From assembly GCA_964515055.1 (NCBI GenBank), contig CAZEUG010000026.1, forward strand, positions 1 to 24,372: 24,372 bases of DNA, written 5' to 3'. Under the pieces are notes generated by a model. That model saw nothing but the letters and a program-made list of their open reading frames with translations, ran no database searches and was not told where the DNA came from. Positions 1 to 7,422 of the stretch are shown here, piece by piece (the stretch's first letter is position 1; every line of letters begins with the position of its first letter). The position numbers and the translations under genes are program-made. This DNA comes from QAMX01 sp964515055. Its GTDB lineage: Bacteria; Bacillota; Clostridia; Oscillospirales; QAMX01.

Positions 1-114
1 AAGCATCCCTTGTACCCCACAGCCACCCACAGTGGGTAATCTGCAAAGCTCCCTCGTCAGAGGGAGCTTTGCAGATTACCCACTGTGGGTGGCTGTGGGG
101 TACAAGGGATGCTT
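1..114. repeat. Perfect long inverted repeat at window edge
   Basis: Bases 1-55 are the exact reverse complement of bases 60-114, separated by the 4-base spacer gtca. The centre contains the gctccctc/gagggagc hairpin that recurs at about 198-217 and 347-366. The arms begin exactly at base 1, so the true end of the palindrome is not visible. A perfect arm of this length abutting a sequence end is typical of a fold-back assembly or library artefact, but a genuine palindromic repeat cannot be excluded from this sequence. The right arm (60-114) continues into the neighbouring repeat family; the left arm could be its inverted copy. Confidence 0.95.
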
Positions 115-370
115 GCGTGGGCTATCTGAAGTCGGCTGCTGTGGGGTGCAAGTGACTCCATAGAAACAGTTTTCTCTCCCTCAGGCGCTTCGCGCCAGCT
201 CCCTCGTCAGAGGGAGCTTTGCAGATTGCCCACTGTGGGCTGCTGTGGGGTGCAAGGGAGGCTTTGGGTGGTTGTCTGAAGTCGGCAGCGGAGGGTGCAA
301 GTGACTCCACAGAGAATGCTTTCTCTCCCTCAGGCGCTTTGCGCCAGCTCCCTCGTCAGAGGGAGCTTTG
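56..370. repeat. Degenerate ~150-bp direct repeat with two-hairpin module
   Basis: The segment starting gtcagagggagctttgcag at 56 recurs at 206. A 51-base module at 171-221 recurs at 320-370 with one obvious substitution (cgcttc versus cgcttt), giving a period of 149-150 bp. Each 51-base module has two adjacent stem-loops: ggcgc/gcgcc and gctccctc/gagggagc. The linkers between modules (gtggggtgcaag, aagtcggc, gtgactcca) also recur with drift. Similar short hairpin repeats are common between genes in Oscillospiraceae. No ORF with a ribosome site or recognisable protein runs through the region, and no transposase is present. Confidence 0.85.
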
Positions 371-426
371 TTTTTTGGACAAAGTCGGCAGCTGCGGGGA
401 ATGCCGGAACACAGAAAAATGGCGAT

Positions 427-574
427 CCCTACGGCCAAACGATCCGCCTCGCGCAACCGCGCTCCCTGCGGGCAAACGATCCGCCTCGCGCAACGGCGCA
501 CCCTACGGCCAAACGACGCTCCAAAGGGAACAGCAATCCCTCCGGCGCGGCTTCACCGCACCACCTCCCAAGTC
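427..574. repeat. 37-bp tandem repeat, four units
   Basis: Units begin at 427, 464, 501 and 538, each with ccct followed by a c/g-rich hexamer. Units 1 and 2 are nearly identical over all 37 bases (shared core caaacgatccgcctcgcgca). Unit 3 keeps the first about 16 bases, and unit 4 keeps only the start. There are no spacers between units, so this is a tandem repeat and not a CRISPR array. All frames are open in places only because the sequence is GC-rich and 37 is not a multiple of three. I see no gene here. Confidence 0.8.
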
Positions 575-683
575 GGCTACCGCCGACAGTTTGCCATCAC
601 GCCGTCCTAAAAAAGAGTAGCGCTTTATGTAACACTCTCTTCACTTTGCCAATGGCCGATTCCTCGTCAAAGTGTCCGAATCG

Positions 684-1081
684 TCACGACAACACGGAGC
701 GTTCGGCGATTGCATGGAGCTGCGCTGCGATCTCTGAAAAGTCGCGATTCAGATCCAGTGTTTTCACACGGATGGGATTCCCACTTATCCGACAGGTGCA
801 ATCCGGCTGAATGAGCTCATCCGTTCCGGCATACAAAAGCATCCCGGCGACGTCTCCATTCTGTATCGACCGCTTTGTTTTTCACATATGCGAAGATCTG
901 GTACAGGTTCTGCGGGTGCAGTCTTTGCACCTGATACTGCGACTGAAGAATGTGGTCATAGTACTTGGCATCAATGATCAGCGTCTTTTTCCCATATGTC
1001 AGCATGATATCCGATTGCATGACCGGAAGCAATGTGCTGACGTCGTCATCTAATGCCCAGGCAATCCTTGATTCGAATCAT
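684..1081 (-). pseudogene. mcrC: mcrC remnant (McrBC restriction subunit, gutted)
   Basis: McrC is the nuclease partner of McrB in modification-dependent restriction. The ATG at 1081-1079 overlaps the mcrB stop (ATGA), as expected for an intact mcrBC operon, and encodes MIRIK, the typical McrC start. The reading then jumps to a late segment (about 1060-870): LPVMQSDIML, LIIDAKYY and LYQIFAYVKNK, which carry the PD-(D/E)XK-type nuclease residues (D...IDAKYY). A further one-base frameshift near 866-870 separates this from the C-terminal tail, which reads GMLLYAGTDELIQPD, then VKTLDLNRDFSEIAAQL, and stops at 686-684. Only about 130 residues remain of a protein usually well over 300, so most of the N-terminal and central part is deleted. 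It is surely non-functional. Confidence 0.85.
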
Positions 1082-2509
1082 TGGATCAGCCCCCGAAATT
1101 CGCGAACCCAGTCCTTTCCCCTTGCCGGCTCGTCAAACCAATATTCCTTCAACAGCGGAATCAGCTCAAATTCCACAACGGATTTCAGCCATTCTTCGGT
1201 AATCGGATCGTTGGTGCAGAAAAAACTGTGCCCGACACAGAACCCTTCACCGAGAGATGCATCCTGGGCAATCTCCCTGCTCAGCTGCCGAACCAGATCG
1301 ATCAGCTGATCCAGTTTCGGATGATTCTTCTGTCGAAGATAGGCCGTAAAGCCGTCGGAGTCCAATGCAGGGGGGGCAAAGAACGCAAAGCGGCGGCGAA
1401 GCGCGTAGACGAGCATCGCCAGACTCCGGTCTGCCGTGTTCATGGTACCGATGATGTACACGTTACCCGGCACAGAAAAGGGCTGATCAGTATACATCAA
1501 TTGCACGGCTTCATCGCGTTTATCGTTTTCGATCAGCATGAACAGCTCACCAAAGATCTTGCTCAGATTTCCGCGATTCAGCTCGTCTATCAAATGACAT
1601 TCTTTTTGGTAGAGAGCAGACGCTTCAGCGTGTGATACCGCTCCGCACTCATATACACGTCTCGAAGGAAATCCGCTTCGGTATAAGCGTTACAGGCTGC
1701 TTTGGACGTTGGAGCGGCAGCAGGGGAAGGTGCAGAAGCGCCTGTTTCCGACAACCGGCAACGGAATCGGGCGTTTCGCCGATGAAACATTCCCATCGGT
1801 GTAAACAGGGATTTCAGCGCCGAAACGCAGGCGGAATAGGGCGTGATATCCGTCAAAGTTTTCGTGATGGCTCTTCCCGGATGCCTCCATTCCCCTTGAT
1901 GCGTCCAGTGAACCCTGCGATAACATTTCAGGTCTGTCGGCTTTGTTTCGTCATAAATCCATTCAGATGTGACAATACCCCGACCGAGTACGGTCTTCAA
2001 GCCCTGCTTCGCAATGATGATATCGCCCGGCTTCATTCCGTGGAGAAACTGCCAGAGTTCCAATACGGCGTTTTTGCAGGTCGCTGGTTCTTTCTCTGTC
2101 CCACAGTCTGTTCCATGGAAGCCTGTCCGACATAGACCGCCTTTGCAGCGCCATAAATGGTCTTTTCAAAATAAATCTCGTCTCCGATGCGCTTCTCGAT
2201 GCCACCGAATTCGGCATCCGCATACTGCTTGAGCATGGACAAATCCGAAAAATAAGACTGTGTCCGTTCCTCTGCTGCATCAGTCAACAGGTCATTTTTC
2301 AAATAATGGAAAATGGCCTGTCTGCCTGTTTCCATCGTCTGTCTGTTGATCAGAGTTCCCCAAAACGAGGGGAGGGGTGTGTGGCTCCATACGTAGAATG
2401 CATCTGATACATGGGTTTTGAGTGTGCTTCCGGCCCACTCCGGATGCTTTGCAGCCAGATACTCTTGATACTCTCTGCGAACAGCACAAATGGTTGCTTC
2501 TATGTCCAA
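1078..2509 (-). pseudogene. mcrB: mcrB remnant (AAA+ GTPase of McrBC, Walker A lost)
   Basis: Three blocks in different frames make one broken McrB-like gene. Block 1 (2509 to about 2060) begins at a TTG codon with MDIEATICAVRREYQEYLA and has the N-terminal domain common in Firmicutes McrB (FYVWSHTPLPSFWG, GRQAIFHYLKNDL). A frameshift and probably a deletion follow. Block 2 (about 2063-1590) has the substrate-binding-like segment LWQFLHGMKPGDIIIAKQG to TKTLTDITPY, a linker, and FLRDVYMSAERYHTLKRLL-STKKNVI. It then meets a stop exactly where the Walker A loop (usually QGxPGxGKT) should start. Block 3 (about 1593-1078) resumes at IDELNRGNLSKIFGELFMLIE (Walker B) and runs through GTMNTADRSLAMLVYALRRRF (sensor/GTPase motif) to the C-terminus. 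Roughly 70-90 residues including Walker A are missing. The locus is less GC-rich than its neighbours (27 of 60 bases in 1501-1560 versus 37 of 60 in 20161-20220), which fits horizontal acquisition. Confidence 0.88.
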
Positions 2510-2599
2510 TTCATTTCACCGCCTGCCTGATCCTGGTTTTTGCTTGCCGCAGTTTATTTGTTCGCTGACCCGCGGTGGGCAAATAGGCTCTACATCAGG

Positions 2600-2643
2600 A
2601 AAAAACCAACGGAACGGGAGCAAAAGCGCACCCGTTCCGTTGG
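2600..2643 (-). terminator. Rho-independent terminator of the pepF operon
   Basis: A 13-bp perfect stem (2606-2618 with 2631-2643, ccaacggaacggg) is followed on the minus strand by six T (2605-2600). It lies 14 bases after the stop codon of the C_GCAxxG_C_C gene and separates that operon from the mcrB remnant. Confidence 0.9.
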
Positions 2644-2656
2644 CTTTACGCAAAGG

Positions 2657-3163
2657 TCAGGACATTTTCACGGCATTCAGTGGGGGTTCTTTTTGCAGCC
2701 AATCGTCCAGAATTGCCGCAGCATCCTCGACAAAGCGGGCACACGGACGCTCCTGATAGAACTGTTCCGTGCGCGGCGTGGGATTCGGCGAGGCGTCCGG
2801 ATGCTGTTCCGCGAGCAGCTCCCGGCAGATGAGGGAGCCGTGGCGCTTGCGAAACTCAGCTGCAAGCATCTGAATCCGCAGATAGTGCGAGGCTTTGGCC
2901 GATGGGTTTTCCGGGTCGTCATAGCCGTACAGCATTCCGGCGGCCATGAACAGGCCGGAACAGGCGCCGCAAACCTCACGCAACCGCCCCATACCGCCCC
3001 CGAAAGAGGACGACAGCCGCAGCGCCGTCTGAAAGTCAAGCCCGGTGACATCGCAGAACGCGGCAAACACGGACTGCGCGCAGTTGTACCCTTCCTTAAA
3101 ATAACGGGCAGCGCGCTGAGCGTGTGTTTCAGCCGGCTCCGCATGATGGAATGGTTCGCTCAT
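2657..3163 (-). CDS. C_GCAxxG_C_C family protein
   Basis: A 168-residue protein of the C_GCAxxG_C_C family, a small cysteine-rich family of unknown reaction often placed among redox or metal-related proteins. The cysteine pattern is visible: C28 in EGYNCAQSV, C65 and C68 in REVCGACSG with a glycine-rich lead-in (FGGGMG), C113 in LICREL and C141 in PCARFVEDAA. No signal peptide or membrane segment is seen, so it is probably cytosolic. Two in-frame ATGs, at 3169 and 3163, follow the same aaaaggag site; 3163 is chosen because its 8-base spacing is better. It is the last gene of the pepF-HD operon, 43 bases after the HD gene, and a strong terminator follows. Function is not assigned beyond the family. 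Confidence 0.85.
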   Translation of the reverse strand: MSEPFHHAEPAETHAQRAARYFKEGYNCAQSVFAAFCDVTGLDFQTALRLSSSFGGGMGRLREVCGACSGLFMAAGMLYGYDDPENPSAKASHYLRIQMLAAEFRKRHGSLICRELLAEQHPDASPNPTPRTEQFYQERPCARFVEDAAAILDDWLQKEPPLNAVKMS

Positions 3164-3206
3164 CTTCATTTCTCCTTTTGATGTCGTTTGCAAGTGGCAG
3201 AGCGCT

Positions 3207-3809
3207 TCAGGTGTGCAGCTGTCCCTTTTCCAGACAGAACGTCGCCTCCATGTCGGCGGTGAACAGTGCAAGCGTCAGCGGGTACCGCTCAAACACTTCG
3301 CCGATGGTGCGGTTGTCTTCGGTTCCGGTGAAGCCCATGTGGTACCGGATGGCAAACGCCTCTTCCCGCGTGAGCTTCATGTAATCGGAGATCAGCAGCA
3401 CCGATTTTTCACCGTGCCCATAGGGCAGCCGATCCTCAAATTCGTAGGCGGTGACGGTTTGCCAATCGCCGGAGGCATCGCGCACCTTGCGCCGCCGCTC
3501 CTGATAGCAGTTCACCTTGCAGAGATCGTGGAGCAATGAAACGATGGCGGCCGTCTCCCGGCTGACAGACAGGCCGTACTGCTGCTGTACACGCGGACGC
3601 GCCAGATAGTCGATCAGACTGTCATACACGTTGAGGCTGTGCGCAAGCAGCCCACCCGGATACGAACCGTGATACCGGGTGCTGGCCGGCGCCGTTTCAA
3701 AATCGGAGGCTTTGGAAAACAGAAATTCCAAGAGCTTGTCCGCACCTGCGCGCTTGATTTCCTGTTGATATATGGCGCGAAAACGCGCAGAATTGTCAGT
3801 GATTTGCAT
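3207..3809 (-). CDS. HD-domain metal-dependent hydrolase
   Basis: A 200-residue HD-superfamily protein, predicted to be a cytosolic metal-dependent phosphohydrolase acting on nucleotides or phosphodiesters; the substrate cannot be told from sequence. Visible metal-site candidates are H57 (LLAHSLN), H94-D95 (SLLHDLCK), H132 (YGHGEKS), H157 (RYHMGF) and D186 (FTADMEA). The sequence spans essentially the HD domain alone, with no membrane segment and no GYP motif. The ATG at 3809 is preferred over upstream extensions because aggaag lies 9 bases upstream and because an extension would run into pepF. It starts 16 bases after the pepF stop, so the two are almost certainly cotranscribed. Similar stand-alone HD proteins in Clostridia are mostly annotated only as hydrolases. 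Confidence 0.85.
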   Translation of the reverse strand: MQITDNSARFRAIYQQEIKRAGADKLLEFLFSKASDFETAPASTRYHGSYPGGLLAHSLNVYDSLIDYLARPRVQQQYGLSVSRETAAIVSLLHDLCKVNCYQERRRKVRDASGDWQTVTAYEFEDRLPYGHGEKSVLLISDYMKLTREEAFAIRYHMGFTGTEDNRTIGEVFERYPLTLALFTADMEATFCLEKGQLHT

Positions 3810-3825
3810 GAATTCGTACTTCCTG

Positions 3826-5652
3826 TCAGTTGTTGGTCGCGTCTCCCGCGCAGAGCTCTTCCATCTCGTCAATCAGCGTGCCGAAGAACTTCAGGGCGTC
3901 GTTGATCGGTTCCGGAGATGCCATGTCAACGCCCGCAATCTTCAGCAGGGAAATCGGATCGGTGGTGGAGCCGCTGCTCAAAAATTTCAGATAATCGTCC
4001 ACAGCCGGCTGACCCTCGCGGAGGATGCGGTTGGCAATGGCGACAGCGGCGGAGAACCCGGTTGCATACTGGAACACATAGAAATCATAGAAGAAATGCG
4101 GAATACGCGCCCATTCCATTGCAATTTCGCGGTCAATGCAGAGATCCTCGCCGTAGTATTTCCGGTTCAGGTCGTAATACATTTCACACAGCGCTTCAGC
4201 AGTCAGCGACTGTCCGGCTTCCGCGCGCTGGCTCATCATCTGCTCAAACTCGGCAAACATGGTCTGGCGATAGATGGTGCCGCGGAACTGCTCCAGGAAG
4301 TAGTTGATCAGGTAGGCGCGCTGCCGTTTTTCCGTGGTCTTGGACAGCAGATGCTGCATCAGCAGCACTTCGTTGCAGGTGGAGGCGACCTCGGCCACAA
4401 AAATCACATAGCCCGAATACACGGTGGGCTGGTGCTTCAGGGAAAGATAGCTGTGCAGCGCGTGACCCATTTCGTGTGCCAGCGTGAACTGCGAATCGAG
4501 CGTGTTTTTGTGGTTCAGCAGGACATACGGGTGCGGGTCGCCACCGGCGGAGTAGGCGCCGCTGCGCTTGCCCTCGTTCTCATAGACGTCAATCCAGCGG
4601 TTGGCAAAGCCCTCCTCCAGCATGGCGCGGTAGTCGGCGCCCAGCGGAGCCAGCCCTTCCAGAACGGTCTGCTTGGCCTGCTCATAGGTGATTTCTGTTT
4701 CCGCATCGGCCACCAGCGACGTATACAGGTCGTACATATGCAGCTCGTCCAGCCCCATCAGCTTCTTGCGCAGACGGACATAGCGGTGCATATACGGCAG
4801 GTTCTCGCTGACGGTCTGAATCAGGTTGGTGTAAACGGAGACGGGCACCTCATTGGCGGAGAGGGACGCTTCCAGCGCAGAGCCATACTTCCGGGCACGG
4901 GAGAAGAAGATCAGCTGCTTCATCTGCGCATCCAGGAATGCGGCGGTTGTGTGGCGGAAGCCTTCAAAGGTGTGATACAGGTTCTCAAAGGCCGATTTGC
5001 GCAATGTGCGGTCAGAGCCTTCCAGCATCGGGATGTAGGAACCCTGCGTCAGCTGATGGGCGTTCCCTTCGCTGTCGATGGCATCCGGGAACTTGAGGTC
5101 GGCGTTGCGGAACATGGAGCCAATCTGCTCCGGCGCTTCCGACATCTCACCGGCAGACGCCAGCAGCTTTTCCTCCGCATCCGACAGGACGTGCTCACGG
5201 CGGGCGCGGACGCGGTCAAGCGCACGGCGGTACAGCTGCAAATCCGGTGTTTCAGTATAAAAATGCTCCAGCGTTTCGTCGGAAATGGCCAGAATTTCGG
5301 GCGTATCAAACGAGGAAGCGGCGCTGACGGAGACGCTCAGGCTGATGATTTTGCCGCGCATTTCCTGATACTTGCCGACGGCGGTATCCTCATCGGCCTT
5401 GCGGAATGCGTAGTTGGCCAGGCGGCCGATCTTCAGATGGTATTCATCGCCCAGACGGAAATAGGCCAGCAGCGTGTCGCCGCTTTCGCCGAGACGGCCA
5501 CGATAGGCCGCCATCTGCTCCGGCATGCTGCCCAGTGCGGCGAGCGCCTCCTCCCAGGCTTCATCGCTGGGAAACAAATCCTCCAGCGCCCAGGTGTAGC
5601 GCGGATCGACTTCACTTCTCTTCGGAATCTGGTTCGTTTTCTGTTCACTCAT
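3826..5652 (-). CDS. pepF: Oligoendopeptidase F (M3 family zinc peptidase)
   Basis: A 608-residue M3B metallopeptidase that cleaves short peptides in the cytosol. The zinc-binding motif HEMGH is at residues 393-397 (TLAHEMGHALHS), and E421 in FVAEVASTCNE is the expected third ligand. The N-terminus (DPRYTWALEDLFPSDEAWEE) and C-terminal PepF block (FYDFYVFQYATGFSAAVAIA) are both typical, and the length matches the family (~600). No signal peptide. The start MSEQKTNQ at 5652 is supported by aaaggag 10 bases upstream; an upstream in-frame extension begins inside the promoter spacing and is rejected. It is the first gene of an operon with the HD hydrolase and the C_GCAxxG_C_C protein, driven by the promoter at 5732-5760. 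Confidence 0.96.
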   Translation of the reverse strand: MSEQKTNQIPKRSEVDPRYTWALEDLFPSDEAWEEALAALGSMPEQMAAYRGRLGESGDTLLAYFRLGDEYHLKIGRLANYAFRKADEDTAVGKYQEMRGKIISLSVSVSAASSFDTPEILAISDETLEHFYTETPDLQLYRRALDRVRARREHVLSDAEEKLLASAGEMSEAPEQIGSMFRNADLKFPDAIDSEGNAHQLTQGSYIPMLEGSDRTLRKSAFENLYHTFEGFRHTTAAFLDAQMKQLIFFSRARKYGSALEASLSANEVPVSVYTNLIQTVSENLPYMHRYVRLRKKLMGLDELHMYDLYTSLVADAETEITYEQAKQTVLEGLAPLGADYRAMLEEGFANRWIDVYENEGKRSGAYSAGGDPHPYVLLNHKNTLDSQFTLAHEMGHALHSYLSLKHQPTVYSGYVIFVAEVASTCNEVLLMQHLLSKTTEKRQRAYLINYFLEQFRGTIYRQTMFAEFEQMMSQRAEAGQSLTAEALCEMYYDLNRKYYGEDLCIDREIAMEWARIPHFFYDFYVFQYATGFSAAVAIANRILREGQPAVDDYLKFLSSGSTTDPISLLKIAGVDMASPEPINDALKFFGTLIDEMEELCAGDATNN

Positions 5653-5731
5653 GATAGGGGAACTCCTTTCAAATCGCGGTCCGTGATAGCCGGGCCAAAA
5701 TGCGCCGGCCGGTATTTTTCGTTTCCTTTCT

Positions 5732-5760
5732 ATTATAATACATTTCAATGTCAGATTCAA
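5732..5760 (-). promoter_or_regulatory. Sigma-A promoter of pepF operon
   Basis: On the minus strand the -35 box TTGAAT (5760-5755), a 17-base spacer and the -10 box TATAAT (5737-5732) lie about 80 bases upstream of the pepF ATG. Confidence 0.8.
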
Positions 5761-5777
5761 GCCGTTTCACCCGAAAA

Positions 5778-5821
5778 ATGGAAAAACAAAGCGGCAGACA
5801 CTGTTTTTTCAATGTCTGCCG
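5778..5821 (-). terminator. Terminator after the RCC1-repeat gene
   Basis: A 9-bp stem (ggcagaca plus one pair; 5792-5800 with 5813-5821) is followed on the minus strand by gctttgttttt. It sits about 25 bases after the stop of the RCC1-repeat gene and just upstream of the pepF promoter. The T tract is interrupted, so it is weaker than others in this window. Confidence 0.6.
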
Positions 5822-5844
5822 GTTTCGGTTGAAAGTATGAACGG

Positions 5845-7332
5845 TCAGGATTCCGGAAAATCGCCGCGGCCAATCTCAGCCCAGTTCCGGGCGGCGGAAA
5901 AGGGGTCAAGCTCTCCGATGACGGAAACGGTGCCGTTGTTTCTCAGCAGCACGGAGCATCCCATATCGCTGGCGGCAACAGCGATCACACCCTCGTAGCC
6001 CTCCAGCACCTGCTGGTTGTTTTCCACGCTGCCGAAGGAATAGACCGTGCCATCGCTCTTTAAGACCAGTGTGTTCTTTGCTGTCGTGGAGACGGCAGCG
6101 ACGTCCGTTTCCTCCGACAGGCTGCACTGCTCATAGGTGTTGTCCCCGCAGGTGACAACGGTTCCATCGGCGCGGACGCCGATGGTGTGATAGGGGCCGG
6201 CTGCGAGCATGACAATGTCGCGCCAATCGCCGACATCGCACTGGTCATCATCTCCGCTTCCGGCGGCGACAACCGTTCCGTCTGCACGCAGACCAACCGT
6301 GTGCATTTCCCCGGCGGCAACGGCGACAATATCCTGCCAGTCGCCGACGTCGCACTGGCCGTACACATTGTCTCCGGCGGCGACGACCGTTCCGTCCGCA
6401 CGCAGACCGACCGTGTGCATGGAACCGGCGGCAACGGCGACAACATCCTGCCAGCCGCTGACATCGCACTGACCGTAGAGCGAATCCCCGGCTGCCTTGA
6501 CCGTTCCGTCAGCGCGGAGGCCGACCACGTGCCGCTCTCCGGCGGCAACGGCAATGATCTGCTCCCAGCCTTCCACGTCCAGCTGGTGATAGGCGTTGTT
6601 CCCGGTGGCGCGCACCTTGCCGTCCGATGAGACGGCGTAGAGCGTGTTGTGGCCGGCTGCAAGCAGATTTGACACACCGGGGGCGAGTCGGCGCAGCTGC
6701 GCCTGGCTGTCTGCGATATCCGGAATGGCCGACAGCAGGCAGACAGCACCGTATGCATCGCCCTGATCGGCGAGCAGCAGCGCCTGCTCATAGGCGGTCT
6801 GGCGGACGTCTGCCGCCTTGTCCGCGGCGTCCTCATACGTCCCGGCGCGGTCAAACAGCTGAATGGCATCAATCCAGTTGCCGTCAGCCGCCGCAGCCTC
6901 TGCCGATTCATAGTCGATGCGGCTGACCCAGCGCTTGCTTTCGCCGTAGCTGAGCAGCCCGGCAAAGGTACGGCGCGCCGTCACGGAGTCCCCGGCCTCG
7001 TATTGCTGCAGACCGAGTGCAAAGAGCGCCGCACGCTTCTGATCATAGCTGTCCCGGTAGGAGCCGAGTGCGGCAAAGGCGTCTGCGGCCTCCTGACAGC
7101 TCCCCTGCGACAGCAGCTCCGCCGCATGACGGTAAGCAAACCAGTCCACAAGGAGCGTCTGATACAGGATGACACCCGCAACGCTCAAAACAAGCACAGG
7201 AATGAGAATCCAGAGGATCAGACGCCGTTTTTTGCGCTGACGGTTCAGCTTTTCGCGTTTTTCGTTCAAAATTCGATCGGCCGCCGCCTGCTGTGCAGCC
7301 GTCAAGCCGGAGGGTTTCGTTTCATTTGCCAT
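5845..7332 (-). CDS. Membrane-anchored RCC1-repeat (beta-propeller) protein
   Basis: A 495-residue protein with three parts. Residues 1-37 are a basic cytosolic tail (KREKLNRQRKKRR). Residues 38-57 form one membrane helix, giving a type II orientation with the bulk outside the cell. An alanine-rich helical region of TPR-like character follows (AAELLSQGSCQEAADAFAAL, then similar blocks to about residue 215). From about residue 225 onward there are RCC1/BNR-type repeats of about 38 residues with the signature AVAAGxxHTVGLRADGTVVAAGDN and QCDVxxWxDI. RCC1-type repeats form seven-bladed propellers used for binding; no enzyme motif is seen. MANETKPSG at 7332 has aaaggag 8 bases upstream. The gene follows the sialidase-like gene by 90 bases with no hairpin between, so it may be read as the fourth gene of that operon, possibly with an extra extended -10 promoter (TGGTATACT at about 7373-7381). 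Confidence 0.85.
   Translation of the reverse strand: MANETKPSGLTAAQQAAADRILNEKREKLNRQRKKRRLILWILIPVLVLSVAGVILYQTLLVDWFAYRHAAELLSQGSCQEAADAFAALGSYRDSYDQKRAALFALGLQQYEAGDSVTARRTFAGLLSYGESKRWVSRIDYESAEAAAADGNWIDAIQLFDRAGTYEDAADKAADVRQTAYEQALLLADQGDAYGAVCLLSAIPDIADSQAQLRRLAPGVSNLLAAGHNTLYAVSSDGKVRATGNNAYHQLDVEGWEQIIAVAAGERHVVGLRADGTVKAAGDSLYGQCDVSGWQDVVAVAAGSMHTVGLRADGTVVAAGDNVYGQCDVGDWQDIVAVAAGEMHTVGLRADGTVVAAGSGDDDQCDVGDWRDIVMLAAGPYHTIGVRADGTVVTCGDNTYEQCSLSEETDVAAVSTTAKNTLVLKSDGTVYSFGSVENNQQVLEGYEGVIAVAASDMGCSVLLRNNGTVSVIGELDPFSAARNWAEIGRGDFPES
6140..6560 (-). repeat. 114-bp tandem repeats within the RCC1 gene
   Basis: In-frame tandem units of 114 bases (38 codons) encode the central propeller blades. 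The most alike units share gcgacaa-atcctgccag and the following gcactg stretch around 6330-6350 and 6440-6460. The protein units differ at only a few positions (GSMHTV/GEMHTV, DVSGWQDV/DVGDWQDI), showing recent duplication or gene-conversion-like homogenisation of the blades. Confidence 0.75.
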
Positions 7333-7372
7333 CAGAAATGCTCCTTTGCTCCACATGGAAGGGATATGCTTC

Positions 7373-7381
7373 AGTATACCA
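7373..7381 (-). promoter_or_regulatory. Possible extended -10 promoter for the RCC1 gene
   Basis: The minus strand reads TGGTATACT (TG-N-TATACT) at 7381-7373, about 40 bases before the RCC1-gene start. No good -35 box is found at 17 bases, so this is tentative. Confidence 0.35.
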
Positions 7382-7422
7382 ACCTGCCTGCCGCAAAGGG
7401 TGAACGGCCTGTAAACAGTCGA

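Noticed and set aside
427..574. CRISPR-like 37-bp periodicity
   Set aside because: Units are contiguous without spacers, and units 3 and 4 decay progressively; no cas gene is nearby.
219..810. Several 80-171 codon frames in the repeat region
   Set aside because: They run across hairpin and tandem repeats, have low-complexity R/S/P content, and lack start signals.
3772..5832. 686-codon open frame on the + strand opposite pepF
   Set aside because: It is a GC-driven antisense shadow of a clear M3 peptidase; it has no ribosome site, no family motifs, and it covers the pepF promoter.
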